Below, in pieces: positions 8,544 through 17,753 of a stretch of 40,916 bases of DNA. The position numbers were made by a program, and so were the translations under genes. The first letter of the stretch is position 1. Every line of letters begins with the position of its first letter. The notes beneath the pieces were generated by a model. It saw only the letters and a program-made list of their open reading frames with translations, had not been told where the DNA came from and did no database searches. This stretch comes from Porticoccaceae bacterium (GTDB lineage: Bacteria; Pseudomonadota; Gammaproteobacteria; Pseudomonadales; Porticoccaceae), in NCBI GenBank assembly GCA_023228865.1, contig JALOAH010000040.1, forward strand, positions 1-40,916, in the 5' to 3' direction.

Positions 8544-10700
8544 ATGATCAATCAAAAATACCGGGGACTGGCGCTGCCCCTGATGCTGCTTGCACCCACT
8601 GTGCTGGCAGGCAATATTGACACCATTGAAGAGCTGATTATTACCGCCTCTCCCCACGACAAACGCGCCGAGGAACTGCCGGGCGCCATCACGGTGCTCG
8701 ACCGCCGCGCCCTGCAACGGGAAGTGAGCGCAACCCTTGGCGAAACCCTGCAAAACCAGCCGGGCATGCATTCCAGCTCCTTTGGCTCCGGGGTCGGATT
8801 GCCCATTATTCGCGGCATGGACGGCAACCGGGTTGAAGTACTCAACAATGGCACCAGCGTGGCGGACGCCTCTGCCACAAGCCCCGACCACGCCAGCGGC
8901 GTAGAGCCCCTGCTCGCAGACCGCATTGAAATTCTTCGCGGCCCCGCCACCCTTCGCTATGGCCCAGGCGCCATTGGCGGCGTCATCAATGTTATCGACA
9001 ACAGCATTCACACCGAGGCTTTTGACGGCATTCACGGCGCCGGGGAAATTCGCCACAACACCAATAACGATGAAGACGCCTTTGTCGGCCGCCTCGATGG
9101 CGGTGCCGGCAGCCTGGCTTTTCACCTCGCTGGCGTGTTGCGGCAAAGCAATAATGTCGAGATTCCCAAACTGGCAAACTCCAGCGTAGACGACCCCGCA
9201 GAAACCTCCAATGGCTATATTGCCAACAGCGACGCCGAGGTGGATTCCTGGGTATTTGGTCTCTCCCATGTCACTGACAACCTGGTGGCAGGGCTCAGCG
9301 TGGTTCACCTCGACAACCAATACGGTGTGCCGCCGGGCGCCCACGACCATGGTGGCCACGGGGATGCGCACGACGACCATGACAGCCACGACAGCCACGA
9401 CAGCCACGACAGCCACGACAGCGACCAGGATCATTCTGAGGATGGCGAAGAGCACCAAGAATTTACCCGTATCCATATGGAGCAAAGGATTTACCAGGGC
9501 AAGCTGTTATGGCGAAACCTCAACGGCATCATCGAAAAAATCAGCCTTGACCTCAATCACACCGACTACAAGCACAGAGAAATCGAAATCGAGGACGGCG
9601 AGCGCAACACGGGAACCGTTTTTGATATCGACAGCAGCGAAGTTCGCACCGAGGCCACCCACGCGCCGCTTTTCGGCTGGATGGGCACCTTGGGATTGCA
9701 GCACAAGCGCCGGGATTTTGACGCCATAGGCGCAGAGGCTTTTGTGCCCCAATCAGACACCCGCACCACAGGCCTCTACCTCATTGAGGAAACAGAATTT
9801 GGCGGCGGCGATCTGGAGCTGGGTATACGTCACGACCACCAAACCGTTGCCACCTCCGCTAGCGATGATATCGACCACAACAGCTTTAACGCCAGCGCCA
9901 GCTATCTTTACCCCCTCACAGAAAACCAGCGCCTTGGCCTCATCCTGTCCCGCACCGAACGGGCGCCCGCAGCGGAAGAACTGCTCTCCAACGGCGAACA
10001 TATTGCCACCAGATCCTACGAAATCGGCGACCCCGGCCTCGACACCGAATCTGCCTGGAATCTGGAACTGACCTGGTCCAACAGCGCTCACGTGCCCGCC
10101 ACTGTCAGCCTCTTTCACCGCCGTTTCAGTGATTTTATCTATGCCCTGGATACAGGTTCGCGCTTCAGTCACGATCTTGAAGAAGAAGGTTTCAACAGCC
10201 TCGCCGCCTGCTCCTCCGACCTGGCGGATTTTGATGGCGATGGCGATGAATTTGCCGCTTCGCCGGAATGTTTTTCCTATATTCAAAATGACGCCAAATT
10301 CACCGGCCTTGAGGCCGAAGTGACTCTGCCTATGACAGAGACCCAGGCTCTGCGCCTTTGGGGTGATGCGGTGCGCGCCCGTTTTGACAACGCCGGCGAT
10401 GTACCCCGCATGCCCCCCGCTCGCCTCGGCGCCAACTGGGACTTTGCCAGCGGTTACTGGAATACCAGGCTGAGCATTACCTATGCCTTTAAACAGGACA
10501 GACCCGGCGAAAACCAGAGTGATACCGAAGACTACACCAGGGTGGACGCCTATGTTCGCTACGGCGTCAAGGAGTGGTCTGTGTTTATCAAGGGCGCCAA
10601 TCTCACCGATGAAGAAATTCGCAACTCCACCAGCTTCCTTCGCGATATAGCCCCGGAGCCGGGTCGCAGTATTGTCATTGGTGCAAACTACAGCTTCTGA
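8544..10700 (+). CDS. TonB-dependent receptor with His-rich loop, probable zinc/metal uptake
   Basis: The 718-aa outer-membrane protein has a signal peptide (ALPLMLLAPTVLAG), a TonB box-like EELIITAS, a plug domain with GVGLPIIRGMDGNRV and DRIEILRGPATLRYG, and a beta-barrel ending in the aromatic residues YSF. An extracellular-loop-like insert at about residues 270-310 is dominated by His and Asp, including four Asp-Ser-His units. This resembles the His-rich loop of ZnuD-type zinc receptors, so zinc is the leading candidate. A second loop has two cysteines bracketing DFDGDGDE, a calcium-site-like run. The ATG at 8544 is preferred, with AGGAAA upstream; a TTG at 8502 would add a non-signal N-terminus. 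A terminator follows. Confidence 0.85.
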   Translation: MINQKYRGLALPLMLLAPTVLAGNIDTIEELIITASPHDKRAEELPGAITVLDRRALQREVSATLGETLQNQPGMHSSSFGSGVGLPIIRGMDGNRVEVLNNGTSVADASATSPDHASGVEPLLADRIEILRGPATLRYGPGAIGGVINVIDNSIHTEAFDGIHGAGEIRHNTNNDEDAFVGRLDGGAGSLAFHLAGVLRQSNNVEIPKLANSSVDDPAETSNGYIANSDAEVDSWVFGLSHVTDNLVAGLSVVHLDNQYGVPPGAHDHGGHGDAHDDHDSHDSHDSHDSHDSDQDHSEDGEEHQEFTRIHMEQRIYQGKLLWRNLNGIIEKISLDLNHTDYKHREIEIEDGERNTGTVFDIDSSEVRTEATHAPLFGWMGTLGLQHKRRDFDAIGAEAFVPQSDTRTTGLYLIEETEFGGGDLELGIRHDHQTVATSASDDIDHNSFNASASYLYPLTENQRLGLILSRTERAPAAEELLSNGEHIATRSYEIGDPGLDTESAWNLELTWSNSAHVPATVSLFHRRFSDFIYALDTGSRFSHDLEEEGFNSLAACSSDLADFDGDGDEFAASPECFSYIQNDAKFTGLEAEVTLPMTETQALRLWGDAVRARFDNAGDVPRMPPARLGANWDFASGYWNTRLSITYAFKQDRPGENQSDTEDYTRVDAYVRYGVKEWSVFIKGANLTDEEIRNSTSFLRDIAPEPGRSIVIGANYSF
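9381..9425 (+). repeat. Coding 9-bp tandem repeat in receptor loop
   Basis: GACAGCCAC is repeated four times perfectly from 9381 to 9416 and once as GACAGCGAC at 9417-9425. It encodes Asp-Ser-His units in the putative metal-capturing loop. Because the period is nine, copy-number change by slippage would keep the reading frame. Confidence 0.9.
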
Positions 10701-10720
10701 TCACAACCCGCTACACTCTG

Positions 10721-10752
10721 AAAACAGTCCGGCAGGCCGCCGGACTGTTTTT
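10721..10752 (+). terminator. Rho-independent terminator of the receptor gene
   Basis: AAAACAGTCCGGC (10721-10733) and GCCGGACTGTTTT (10739-10751) form a perfect 13-bp stem around a five-base loop, with a run of T at the end. It begins 20 bp after the receptor stop codon. The A and T flanks make it potentially active in both directions. Confidence 0.9.
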
Positions 10753-10908
10753 CATACAGAAAGACCTCGAGGCCAGAAACGGTCAATCTGTACCGGCAAA
10801 TACCTTGCTGCTGATTACTCTTAGCCTCTGTTTCTCACCCCCGCCCTGCCGCCAACGGCAATATGGGCTACAATGAAAACCGCTTTAAATACCGGAAAGG
10901 ATGCAGCC

Positions 10909-12735
10909 ATGCCACGAATCCTCAAATTCAGCGTCATTGCCGTTTTGCTTGTTTTTCTCGTCCTCGGCGCCGTTCTGGCCTACCTGATGTTTGCCATTGA
11001 TATCAACAGCTACAAACCACAGATCGAGCAAACCGCAAAAGATCAGGGCATCGAGCTGAATATTCAGGGGCAACTGGGCTGGTCTGTGTTTCCCAATATC
11101 GCCATCAGTATCGGCGAAACCCATTTTCAAAGCGCCCAATACGGTGTCGAGCCATCGTCCATAGCAAGCGCCAGCCTGGCGCTCAAATGGCCGGAGCTGC
11201 TCCGCAAACAGCTGGCGGTTAGCGCACTGACCATTGACAGCGCCAATATTCACATCACCAGTCTCGATTCCGGTGCCGCAGCGGCCGCCATTCCCGCCTC
11301 CGGCTCAGAGCCCGTATCCAGCCCGGATGGCTCCTTTTCCCTGGCGGTGGATCAATTTGCGCTGCGCAACAGCCAAATCCAATACGACGACATCCTTATT
11401 AAAAACCTTGACGCAACCACTAAAGGCGTCAATCTTCAAGGCGACCCGTTCACCCTCAGCCTGGGTTTGGACTACGACCAGGGATTGGATAAAGCCCCGC
11501 TTCATCTCGGCCTCAGCGGCAACGCGGGCTTTGATCAGCGCCAGGGAGAATTGACCCTGGCGAACATGCTGATTGAATTGAAAGGGGTCACACCAACTCC
11601 GCTGATTATCAACCTCACAGGGAACCTCAACACCAATGTCATGGAAGGAACCCTCAACGCCCTCACCCTGTCTCTTGGCGATACCCGGCTGACCGGCTCA
11701 GCCACATTCAGCAAAACGCCGAAATCCCTGGCGCTCAACCTCTCAGGAACAGACCTGAATCTGGACGAGCTGCTGCCCGCAACGAACCCAACCGACGGGG
11801 ACGCCGAAACTGCCAAAGAAGCCGAAGCGGCGCAACTGCTTCCCCCCCTGTTCGCGCCCCTGGCGCTCCTCGATGGCGGCTCCGGCGAGGTTAATCTCAC
11901 CCTCGAAGCCCTGGTTTATGACGGCATTACCCTCACCAAACCGCAGTTACTGGCTAGCGCCAGCGGCAACAAAATTGTTGTCAATCAATTTTCCACAGGA
12001 ATTTTTGGCGGCACCGTCACCGCCGACGCCACCTTTACCAACAGCAAAACACCAAAAATCAGCTTCAAAAAACAGCTCAGAGACATCGACATGGCCGCAG
12101 CCATGGACAAACTGGCGAGCGAGGTGGATATTACAGGCACTCTCAACATGGGCATTAGCGGCACCACCTTCGGCAACTCCGGCGACGCCCTTATTGCCAA
12201 CACCCAGGCGAAGGGAGTCCTTGAGATTAAAGACCCCACCCTGGCGACAGTGAACATCGAAAAAAGCTATTGTGAACTTGCCGCCCTGGTGGAAAAAACA
12301 CCGGCTCGCCAGGAGCCCTGGCCCGCGGGCACCAGGCTCAACAACCTGGTCAGCGATTACCACATGGCCGACGGCAACCTGATTCTCGACGACTACAGCA
12401 CAGGAATGGGCAACCTCAAACTCACCGGCAACGGCGTCATCGATATTATCAACCAGGCCTTTAACATCCGTGTCGTCACTCTACTCGACGGTGATCGCAC
12501 CAGTGACAGCGGCTGCGAGATCAAAAGCACCCGCGTTCGCAACAAAAAGATTCCGTTCATCTGTAAAGACAGCTTTGCCAAAGCGGGCGCAGGTAGCTGC
12601 AAACCCGACCCGGATTTTGTCAAAGGGCTATTACAGGAAAAGCTCCTGGACAAGCTTATCGACGACAAAGACGGGGAAGAAAGCGAAAAAAGCAAGGCCG
12701 TTAAAGGGCTTCTCAAAGGTATTTTTGGCGGCTAA
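10909..12735 (+). CDS. AsmA family protein
   Basis: The 608-aa protein has one N-terminal membrane helix (FSVIAVLLVFLVLGAVLAYL) followed by a large periplasmic part, as in AsmA/YhdP-like proteins. These are anchored in the inner membrane and span the periplasm with repeating beta-groove folds; they are linked to phospholipid transport to and homeostasis of the outer membrane. The AsmA start is visible as DINSYKPQIEQTAKDQGIEL, and the C-terminal AsmA region holds LDLN-like beta strands and SGTTFGNSG. A basic tail ends GGIF-like (LLKGIFGG). The ATG at 10909 has GGAAAGGA eight bases upstream; an ATG at 10873 is less likely. Its stop codon abuts the mutY start. Confidence 0.85.
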   Translation: MPRILKFSVIAVLLVFLVLGAVLAYLMFAIDINSYKPQIEQTAKDQGIELNIQGQLGWSVFPNIAISIGETHFQSAQYGVEPSSIASASLALKWPELLRKQLAVSALTIDSANIHITSLDSGAAAAAIPASGSEPVSSPDGSFSLAVDQFALRNSQIQYDDILIKNLDATTKGVNLQGDPFTLSLGLDYDQGLDKAPLHLGLSGNAGFDQRQGELTLANMLIELKGVTPTPLIINLTGNLNTNVMEGTLNALTLSLGDTRLTGSATFSKTPKSLALNLSGTDLNLDELLPATNPTDGDAETAKEAEAAQLLPPLFAPLALLDGGSGEVNLTLEALVYDGITLTKPQLLASASGNKIVVNQFSTGIFGGTVTADATFTNSKTPKISFKKQLRDIDMAAAMDKLASEVDITGTLNMGISGTTFGNSGDALIANTQAKGVLEIKDPTLATVNIEKSYCELAALVEKTPARQEPWPAGTRLNNLVSDYHMADGNLILDDYSTGMGNLKLTGNGVIDIINQAFNIRVVTLLDGDRTSDSGCEIKSTRVRNKKIPFICKDSFAKAGAGSCKPDPDFVKGLLQEKLLDKLIDDKDGEESEKSKAVKGLLKGIFGG

Positions 12736-13794
12736 ATGACAGCTCAAACCACGACTTTTGCCAACCGTCTACTCCGCTGGTTCGAGAGCCACGGGCGCAA
12801 GGATTTGCCCTGGCAGGAGAACATTTCCCCCTACCGGGTATGGCTGTCAGAGATCATGCTGCAGCAGACGCAGGTGAGTACGGTGATTCCGTATTTCCAG
12901 CGCTTTACCACCAGCTATGCCGACATTGAAGCCCTGGCTGCGGCGCCCCTGGATGACGTTCTCCACCTGTGGACAGGGCTTGGCTATTACGCCCGCGCCC
13001 GCAACCTCCACAAAACCGCGCAAATTATTGCACAACAATACCGGGGGCAATTTCCGGCAACTGTGGCGGCATTGTGCGAACTCCCCGGCATCGGTCGCTC
13101 CACCGCAGGCGCCATTGTCAGTATCGCCTTTGGCAAACGCGCTGCGATTCTCGACGGCAATGTCAAACGGGTACTCGCCCGCCACCGCGCCATTGACGGC
13201 TGGCCGGGGCAAACCGCTGCTCACAATGCCCTTTGGCAAACCGCCGAGCAATTCACCCCCAAAACCCGGCACGGCCAGTACACCCAGGCAATTATGGATT
13301 TGGGCGCAACCCTGTGCACCAAAAGTAAACCCCAGTGCGAGGCCTGCCCTGTGCAGGTCGACTGCCTGGCAAGGCAACAGCAAAACCAGCAGCTCTACCC
13401 CGGCAAAAAACCCAGAAAAAGCCTGCCCGTGAGGCAAAGTGTGTGGTTAGTGTTAGAAGACGACCGCGGACAACTACTGCTGGAAAATCGCCCCCCTGTA
13501 GGACTCTGGGGCGGGCTCTGGGCATTTCCGGAAGTCGACACCATTGACGATATCGGCGCGCGCTGCAAACAGCTCGGCTTCAAGACCGCGCAAATAGAGG
13601 CGCTCGACAGCCGCCGCCACACCTTCAGCCATTTTCACCTCGACTACATCCCGGTTGTGGTCAAAGGCAAACCCCAGCACCGTATCAACGACGCGTCCCC
13701 ACTGCGCTGGCTGAATGCCGCCAACCTGGAAGGCTACGGCACCCCGGCTCCCGTTAAAAAGTTGCTGGAGGAGCTTTACCGCCAATCTATCTAG
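12736..13794 (+). CDS. mutY: A/G-specific adenine glycosylase
   Basis: This 352-aa base-excision repair enzyme removes adenine mispaired with 8-oxoguanine. The N-terminal catalytic domain has [20 protein letters not shown] with the catalytic glutamate, and the helix-hairpin-helix [18 protein letters not shown] followed by the catalytic aspartate in [13 protein letters not shown]. The [4Fe-4S] cluster cysteines follow the C-X6-C-X2-C-X5-C spacing in [18 protein letters not shown]. The C-terminal NUDIX-like domain (from about 230) recognises 8-oxoG. The ATG overlaps nothing but directly follows the AsmA stop (TAAATG), implying coupling. yggX follows, the usual gammaproteobacterial neighbour. 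Confidence 0.96.
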   Translation: MTAQTTTFANRLLRWFESHGRKDLPWQENISPYRVWLSEIMLQQTQVSTVIPYFQRFTTSYADIEALAAAPLDDVLHLWTGLGYYARARNLHKTAQIIAQQYRGQFPATVAALCELPGIGRSTAGAIVSIAFGKRAAILDGNVKRVLARHRAIDGWPGQTAAHNALWQTAEQFTPKTRHGQYTQAIMDLGATLCTKSKPQCEACPVQVDCLARQQQNQQLYPGKKPRKSLPVRQSVWLVLEDDRGQLLLENRPPVGLWGGLWAFPEVDTIDDIGARCKQLGFKTAQIEALDSRRHTFSHFHLDYIPVVVKGKPQHRINDASPLRWLNAANLEGYGTPAPVKKLLEELYRQSI

Positions 13795-13919
13795 CCACAG
13801 AGTTTATCCTGAGCAAAGATTTTTCCTGCTGCCAGTTCCGTGGACAGTCCGCACCTAACTTGCAGCATCCCCCCCATACTCTTATGCTACCCGCCCCCGT
13901 TGTAATCACTGGAGCCAAA

Positions 13920-14192
13920 ATGACGCGCACCGTTCACTGCCGCAAACTCAAAGCCGACCTCCCCGGCCTGGCACAGCCCCCCTTTCCGGGTCCCAAGGGT
14001 GAAGACATTTTTAAACATATCTCCCAGGACGCCTGGAACCAGTGGCTCGAACACCAAACCATGCTCATCAATGAAAAACGCCTCAACATGATGGATATCA
14101 GCGCCCGCAACTATCTTGCCGAACAGCGCGAGAAATTTCTCTCCGGCGACGATTACGACCAGGCGGAAGGTTATATTCCACCATCTGAGTAA
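13920..14192 (+). CDS. yggX: Fe(II)-trafficking/oxidative-damage protection protein YggX
   Basis: This 90-aa protein has the normal size of YggX, which helps protect Fe-S clusters from oxidative damage. It starts [17 protein letters not shown] with the conserved cysteine at position 7 and contains [28 protein letters not shown] and the C-terminal GYIPP. The ATG at 13920 has GGAG six bases before it. It lies downstream of mutY, whose product depends on an Fe-S cluster; the pairing is widespread in gammaproteobacteria. Confidence 0.95.
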   Translation: MTRTVHCRKLKADLPGLAQPPFPGPKGEDIFKHISQDAWNQWLEHQTMLINEKRLNMMDISARNYLAEQREKFLSGDDYDQAEGYIPPSE

Positions 14193-14210
14193 CATTTATG
14201 GCTTTGAGGC

Positions 14211-14241
14211 TTGACGTCGAAAGGCTGGCAATGTTTAATAC
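14211..14241 (+). promoter_or_regulatory. Probable promoter of tRNA-Phe
   Basis: A TTGACG -35 element at 14211-14216 is followed after 17 bp by TTTAAT (14234-14239), overlapping TAATAC. The next bases are CGCGCC, a GC-rich discriminator typical of stable-RNA promoters under stringent control. The mature tRNA starts about 45 bp downstream. Confidence 0.55.
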
Positions 14242-14285
14242 GCGCCTCTTGCCGAGGAGCAGTTTTCAGCCTCCTCACGTAGTAC

Positions 14286-14361
14286 GCCCAGGTAGCTCAG
14301 TCGGTAGAGCAGGGGATTGAAAATCCCCGTGTCGGTGGTTCGATTCCGCCCCTGGGCACCA
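14286..14361 (+). tRNA. tRNA-Phe (GAA)
   Basis: This is a 76-nt tRNA with acceptor stem GCCCAGG paired to CCTGGGC, encoded CCA end, D arm GCTCAGTCGGTAGAGC, anticodon stem GGGGA/TCCCC with loop TTGAAAA (anticodon GAA), and T arm GTGGTTCGATTCCGCC. All stems pair. An integrase pseudogene ends seven bases beyond its 3' end, so this gene is the likely attachment site of a former integrated element. Confidence 0.97.
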
Positions 14362-14367
14362 TTTAAA

Positions 14368-15237
14368 TCAATGACTTACAACCAATCGAAGATCACGTTT
14401 TTGGGAAATTGTGCCCAAATTTGTGCCCTCGATCCTTTCCGCCGCCGACAGCAAATGATCCGCTGCCAAATGCGCATAACGCAACACCATCTCCACTGTC
14501 GACCAGCCACCCAATTCCTGTAACTCCTGCAAGCTGGTACCGCTTTGCACATGCCAGGATGCCCAGGTGTGGCGCAGGTCGTGCCAACGGAAATTCGCAA
14601 TGCCAACCCGCTCCAGTGCCGCGTACCACGCCTTGGTACTGGTGCGATCCACCGGACGCCGAGGACGACCGTACACAAACACCCACTCCTTGTGCTTGCC
14701 ACGCCATTCCTCCAACACCGCCAACGCGTCGCGGTTCAACGGCACCCCAATGGCTCGGCGAGATTTCGACTGATCGGGATGAATCCAGGCAACGCGCCTG
14801 TCCATATCCACTTGATCCCAACGCAGATAACTCACATTGCGTTGCCGTAATCCCGTGGCCAAGCTGAAACGCGCCATCCCCGCCAAATGCGGTGGCAGTT
14901 CGGCAATCAGCCTCGCCGCTTCTTCGCGGGTAATCCAATGAATGCGCTTTCTCGGTTCCGGGTACAACTTCACTCGCGGCACCTTGTCCACCCATTACCA
15001 GTCATCCCGAGCCGCCCGCAAAATAGCCCGCAATAGCGCCAAATAACGGTTGGCTGTTGAGGCTGTGGATTCCCGTTTCTTTGCCAGCCCTATTCGATCA
15101 ACCAAATCCCGGTCAATCTCGTCCAGGTATTTACCCCCGAGATAGGGGTGAAACCATTTGAGCTTGGCCAAGTCCTTTTCGTGATCGGCTTTGTGGTCGG
15201 TGTTAACGCGATGGGACGGATGCATATAGACTCTCAT
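14368..15237 (-). pseudogene. Tyrosine-recombinase integrase, broken by an in-frame TAA and N-terminally truncated
   Basis: Two in-frame pieces make up one phage/island integrase. The upstream piece (15237-14995) carries the core-binding domain (HPYLGGKYLDEIDRDLVDRI and TANRYLALLRAILRAARDDW) and stops at a TAA; the downstream piece continues in the same frame with WVDKVPRVKLYPEPRKRI. A single GAA to TAA change would explain this, since intact relatives read DDWEW there. The catalytic domain retains the active-site residues: Arg in TGLRQRN, Lys in DQSKSRR, HDLRHTW, and the Tyr in VLRYAHL. The N-terminal arm-binding domain is missing; the frame closes with TAA just upstream of the first ATG. 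The gene points at the 3' end of tRNA-Phe, the expected geometry for a tRNA-integrated island. Confidence 0.85.
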
Positions 15238-15296
15238 TTTTACTGTGAGCGGTTATACTCCACCTTACACTCAGGCACTGCACTAAGGAGAGTCCA

Positions 15297-15863
15297 ATGA
15301 AAACAAACGCAAGAAGCCTATTCGTCATACTAGCGCTAATACTGACTGGATGCGGAGATAACGGGTCTCCAGCCAACGATTCCGTTACCGAGGCAAACCC
15401 CTCATCACTCGATCGAGGGTCAAGCTTTGGCAGTCCAGGGGCTGGCTTCCTCAAAATTGGCGATAGCCATCACGACCTTGAAATCACAAGGTGTCTGGTG
15501 GCTTTCGGGGTGCTTGGGGGAAGCGCGGTGAGCACCCAGAAGCCCGACAATATCAAAGTCAATTTTGAGTTTTCCCCTGCCAACTGGCGCGAGCGCCCTG
15601 AAACCGAGGGCTGGACCGAAACAGGAACGATTTCACTGCGATCTGAGAACCCCTATGCGCAATGGGAATCTGGCCTGAGCCTGGTCAGTGGCTACAACTT
15701 GGGCAGCCTTGATCCAGCCAGACTGGATATCACTTCTGTGGAGTTTTCAGCAGATGGGCGGAGCGCACGGGGTGAAGCCAATTTTTTATCTGTAGACTCA
15801 ATCATGAAAGGCGACCCAAGCATCTCAGTAGGTAGCTTTGAGTTCTCCTGTCCGGAACCCTAA
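15297..15863 (+). CDS. Putative lipoprotein of unknown function
   Basis: The 188-aa product begins with a lipoprotein signal peptide ending in the lipobox LTGC (cysteine near residue 19), followed by a flexible Ser/Asn-rich linker (GSPANDSVTEANPSS). The mature part has alternating beta-like stretches and two further cysteines, one at the very C-terminus (FEFSCPEP). I do not recognise a family. AAGGAG lies about eight bases before the ATG. It sits just behind the broken integrase and is a candidate cargo gene of the old island. Confidence 0.7.
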   Translation: MKTNARSLFVILALILTGCGDNGSPANDSVTEANPSSLDRGSSFGSPGAGFLKIGDSHHDLEITRCLVAFGVLGGSAVSTQKPDNIKVNFEFSPANWRERPETEGWTETGTISLRSENPYAQWESGLSLVSGYNLGSLDPARLDITSVEFSADGRSARGEANFLSVDSIMKGDPSISVGSFEFSCPEP

Positions 15864-16177
15864 TTTGCAATGAACCCTGACCCTGTCTGATCGCCGCAGT
15901 ATCGTTTCGGGGCTAGCTGCTTAATTTCCGGCAAACTGAATCGCAGAGCCAACAGCATTTTTGTGATGGCCTTGTCGATTGGTGTTGCCAACAAATCCGT
16001 TCACAAGGCTGGGCGCAGTAATTTCTGTAATGTTGCGGTATCCGTGACCTCAACAAAGATCCACGGGGCGCAGGCACCCTCAGGCAGCCAGAGAGAAATC
16101 GCGGCCAGAACAAGAACCCTTAAAGGTAAAAATATCTGTGACATTTATCGAAGTTTTTTCTGATCCCGATCTCCGCC
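15864..16177. other. Intergenic stretch without recognised feature
   Basis: These 314 bp lie between the lipoprotein gene and the convergent DUF3137 gene. Short open frames occur on both strands but have no ribosome binding site, family motif or credible composition. No terminator hairpin with a T tract was found. Confidence 0.4.
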
Positions 16178-17236
16178 CTACGAGACTTTTGCGCCTCCAG
16201 ACAAAGCGAGAACCCCATTGAGCAGAGCATTCTTGAGAGCGAGGTCAGACGCAAATTGCGCCACAAGCGCATCTGCATCCAGAGAAATCCAGTAAGGCGG
16301 CACATAGAAAGCCAAATCGGCAAGTTGCGTGGGAAACAGTACGGCGAAAAACCCCGGCCTAAGCACCAGATAGGGGCGGCTCCCAGGCGCGATTTCGATC
16401 AAGGCTAAAATTGCGTAGCGCATTTCCGCAGGGAGCAGGTCAACGGCGCCGGGATCACTGATACGCAGACTATAGACCTCATCGAAAGCTGAATCGCCGG
16501 TGAGTGTGACTGCCAGCTCAGACGTCTTACTCTGCGCCAGCAACAGTCTTGGTGGAGCATCCTTCGGAGTTAACACAATTGATACATCGTTACCCCAATC
16601 CGAAGCCATCTGAATCACTGTAAAATTCAGGGTATAATCGCCCAGATTGTGTTTCTTGTTCCTCCTAGGTGCGTAGGCGATCAACATTTCAGATAGCGTT
16701 ACCTCGCGCCCGTCCCGAACACCAATGAGGCGGTCAGTGGTTCTGGCAGACTGAAGCACTGGAAACAGGCACCAACCACGCAGCTGCGCCAGATCCGTCT
16801 CTGGCTCGACGACATGGTCGAAACCACCCAAATACTCGGAAATGACCGGAGCAAAACAACTCTTGACGGTTGTCTGGTAAGTGCTCGACCGGTTGCCCAT
16901 GGCTATAAACCATCCGACAAAGGCCGCCAGGATGCCGAAGATCAGTGCCACAAAAATCCCCTGACCTGTAAAGAGCAGAGCCAGGAGCACACCCAAACCG
17001 GCGAGCGGAACCCATAAACGAGCACGCTGGTCCACGGTTTCCAGCGTGGACAACCTGAGCTGTTCAAGATCACTGATAAAAGGAGCAATACGGGACAAAA
17101 GATTTTCGCGCTCCACCTTGGACAGGTCGACAACAACACCCCGAGGTGCATTTCCCGAAGCCGCCACAACTTTGTCGGCACCACCACCGATGCGCGCCCA
17201 GATGGAGGTGAACGAAAAATCTGAATATCCTGCCAT
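16178..17236 (-). CDS. DUF3137-like membrane protein
   Basis: The 352-aa protein has a cytoplasmic-looking N-terminal segment with a coiled-coil-like helix (LSRIAPFISDLEQLRLSTLE), two closely spaced transmembrane helices at about residues 75-110 (GLGVLLALLFTGQGIFVALI and following), and a long soluble C-terminal domain. This arrangement fits DUF3137 proteins, whose function is unknown. A MAGYSDF start at ATG 17236 has AAAGGTAGG about eight bases upstream; the preceding GTG is unlikely. It lies among genes of unknown function behind the integrase remnant and may be island cargo. Family assignment rests on layout and remembered similarity only. Confidence 0.6.
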   Translation of the reverse strand: MAGYSDFSFTSIWARIGGGADKVVAASGNAPRGVVVDLSKVERENLLSRIAPFISDLEQLRLSTLETVDQRARLWVPLAGLGVLLALLFTGQGIFVALIFGILAAFVGWFIAMGNRSSTYQTTVKSCFAPVISEYLGGFDHVVEPETDLAQLRGWCLFPVLQSARTTDRLIGVRDGREVTLSEMLIAYAPRRNKKHNLGDYTLNFTVIQMASDWGNDVSIVLTPKDAPPRLLLAQSKTSELAVTLTGDSAFDEVYSLRISDPGAVDLLPAEMRYAILALIEIAPGSRPYLVLRPGFFAVLFPTQLADLAFYVPPYWISLDADALVAQFASDLALKNALLNGVLALSGGAKVS

Positions 17237-17354
17237 GATATACACCTACCTTTGTGTATTAATCGTCGTCAAAAAATCCTGATAACCGCTACCGTAATGG
17301 CCGCCTCAAATACTTATTGACAGAAGCGTTAAGCCGACGAGCCCTTCGCTATTT

Positions 17355-17753
17355 TCAGTTGGCGTGGCGCCTCAAATCGGGAATATTGGTTGCTGGACAT
17401 ATCTGTGGCATAGCATTCTGGATAGTCAACCCATGCTCAAGAAGCAAAGGCGCAGCAGTGGCGATAAAATAATGCGAAGATGCCGTGTCAGCGATCGCGG
17501 TGAGTGCCGCGATAATGTTATCTGGCAGGGGATCTTTGGTAGAGAATTTTTCCGCCATGGACTGCGCTTCACGAGCGTAAGTGGCAATACCGCTGACTGG
17601 CTGCCTATCCGCCTTGCCAGCGGCAGTATTCACTAACCCCTTATCTGTCGCTTCCATAAGTTTTTCGATCATCTTGCAGGTGTGGCGATCCGCCGCAAAT
17701 GCAGCACCAGGGGTAACCAACACAGTAAACACAAAGGCAAGGTAGTAACGCAT
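17355..17753 (-). CDS. Small secreted protein of unknown function
   Basis: The 132-aa product starts MRYYLAFVFTVLVTPGAAFAAD, a clear Sec signal peptide with an AFA-AD type cleavage site. The mature part is about 110 residues and mostly helical. It has two cysteines, one early (HTCKMIEKLM) and one late (PQICPATN), that could form a disulphide. GAGGAAA about eight bases upstream supports the ATG at 17753. No family is recognised. It lies 118 bp upstream of the DUF3137 gene on the same strand, so the two might be transcribed together. Confidence 0.65.
   Translation of the reverse strand: MRYYLAFVFTVLVTPGAAFAADRHTCKMIEKLMEATDKGLVNTAAGKADRQPVSGIATYAREAQSMAEKFSTKDPLPDNIIAALTAIADTASSHYFIATAAPLLLEHGLTIQNAMPQICPATNIPDLRRHAN

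Noticed and set aside
9381..9425. Possible CRISPR-like array
   Set aside because: The units are 9 bp, contiguous without spacers and encode part of a protein loop.
8190..9485. Long minus-strand open frame with a Val-Ala-Val repeat
   Set aside because: It is the shadow of the receptor and small secreted protein genes; the repeat is the antisense reading of the Asp-Ser-His units and there is no ribosome binding site or family motif.
14342..14361. Search for a second att copy of the tRNA-Phe 3' end
   Set aside because: No convincing second copy of the last 20 bases was found by eye in the window, so no island boundary is claimed.
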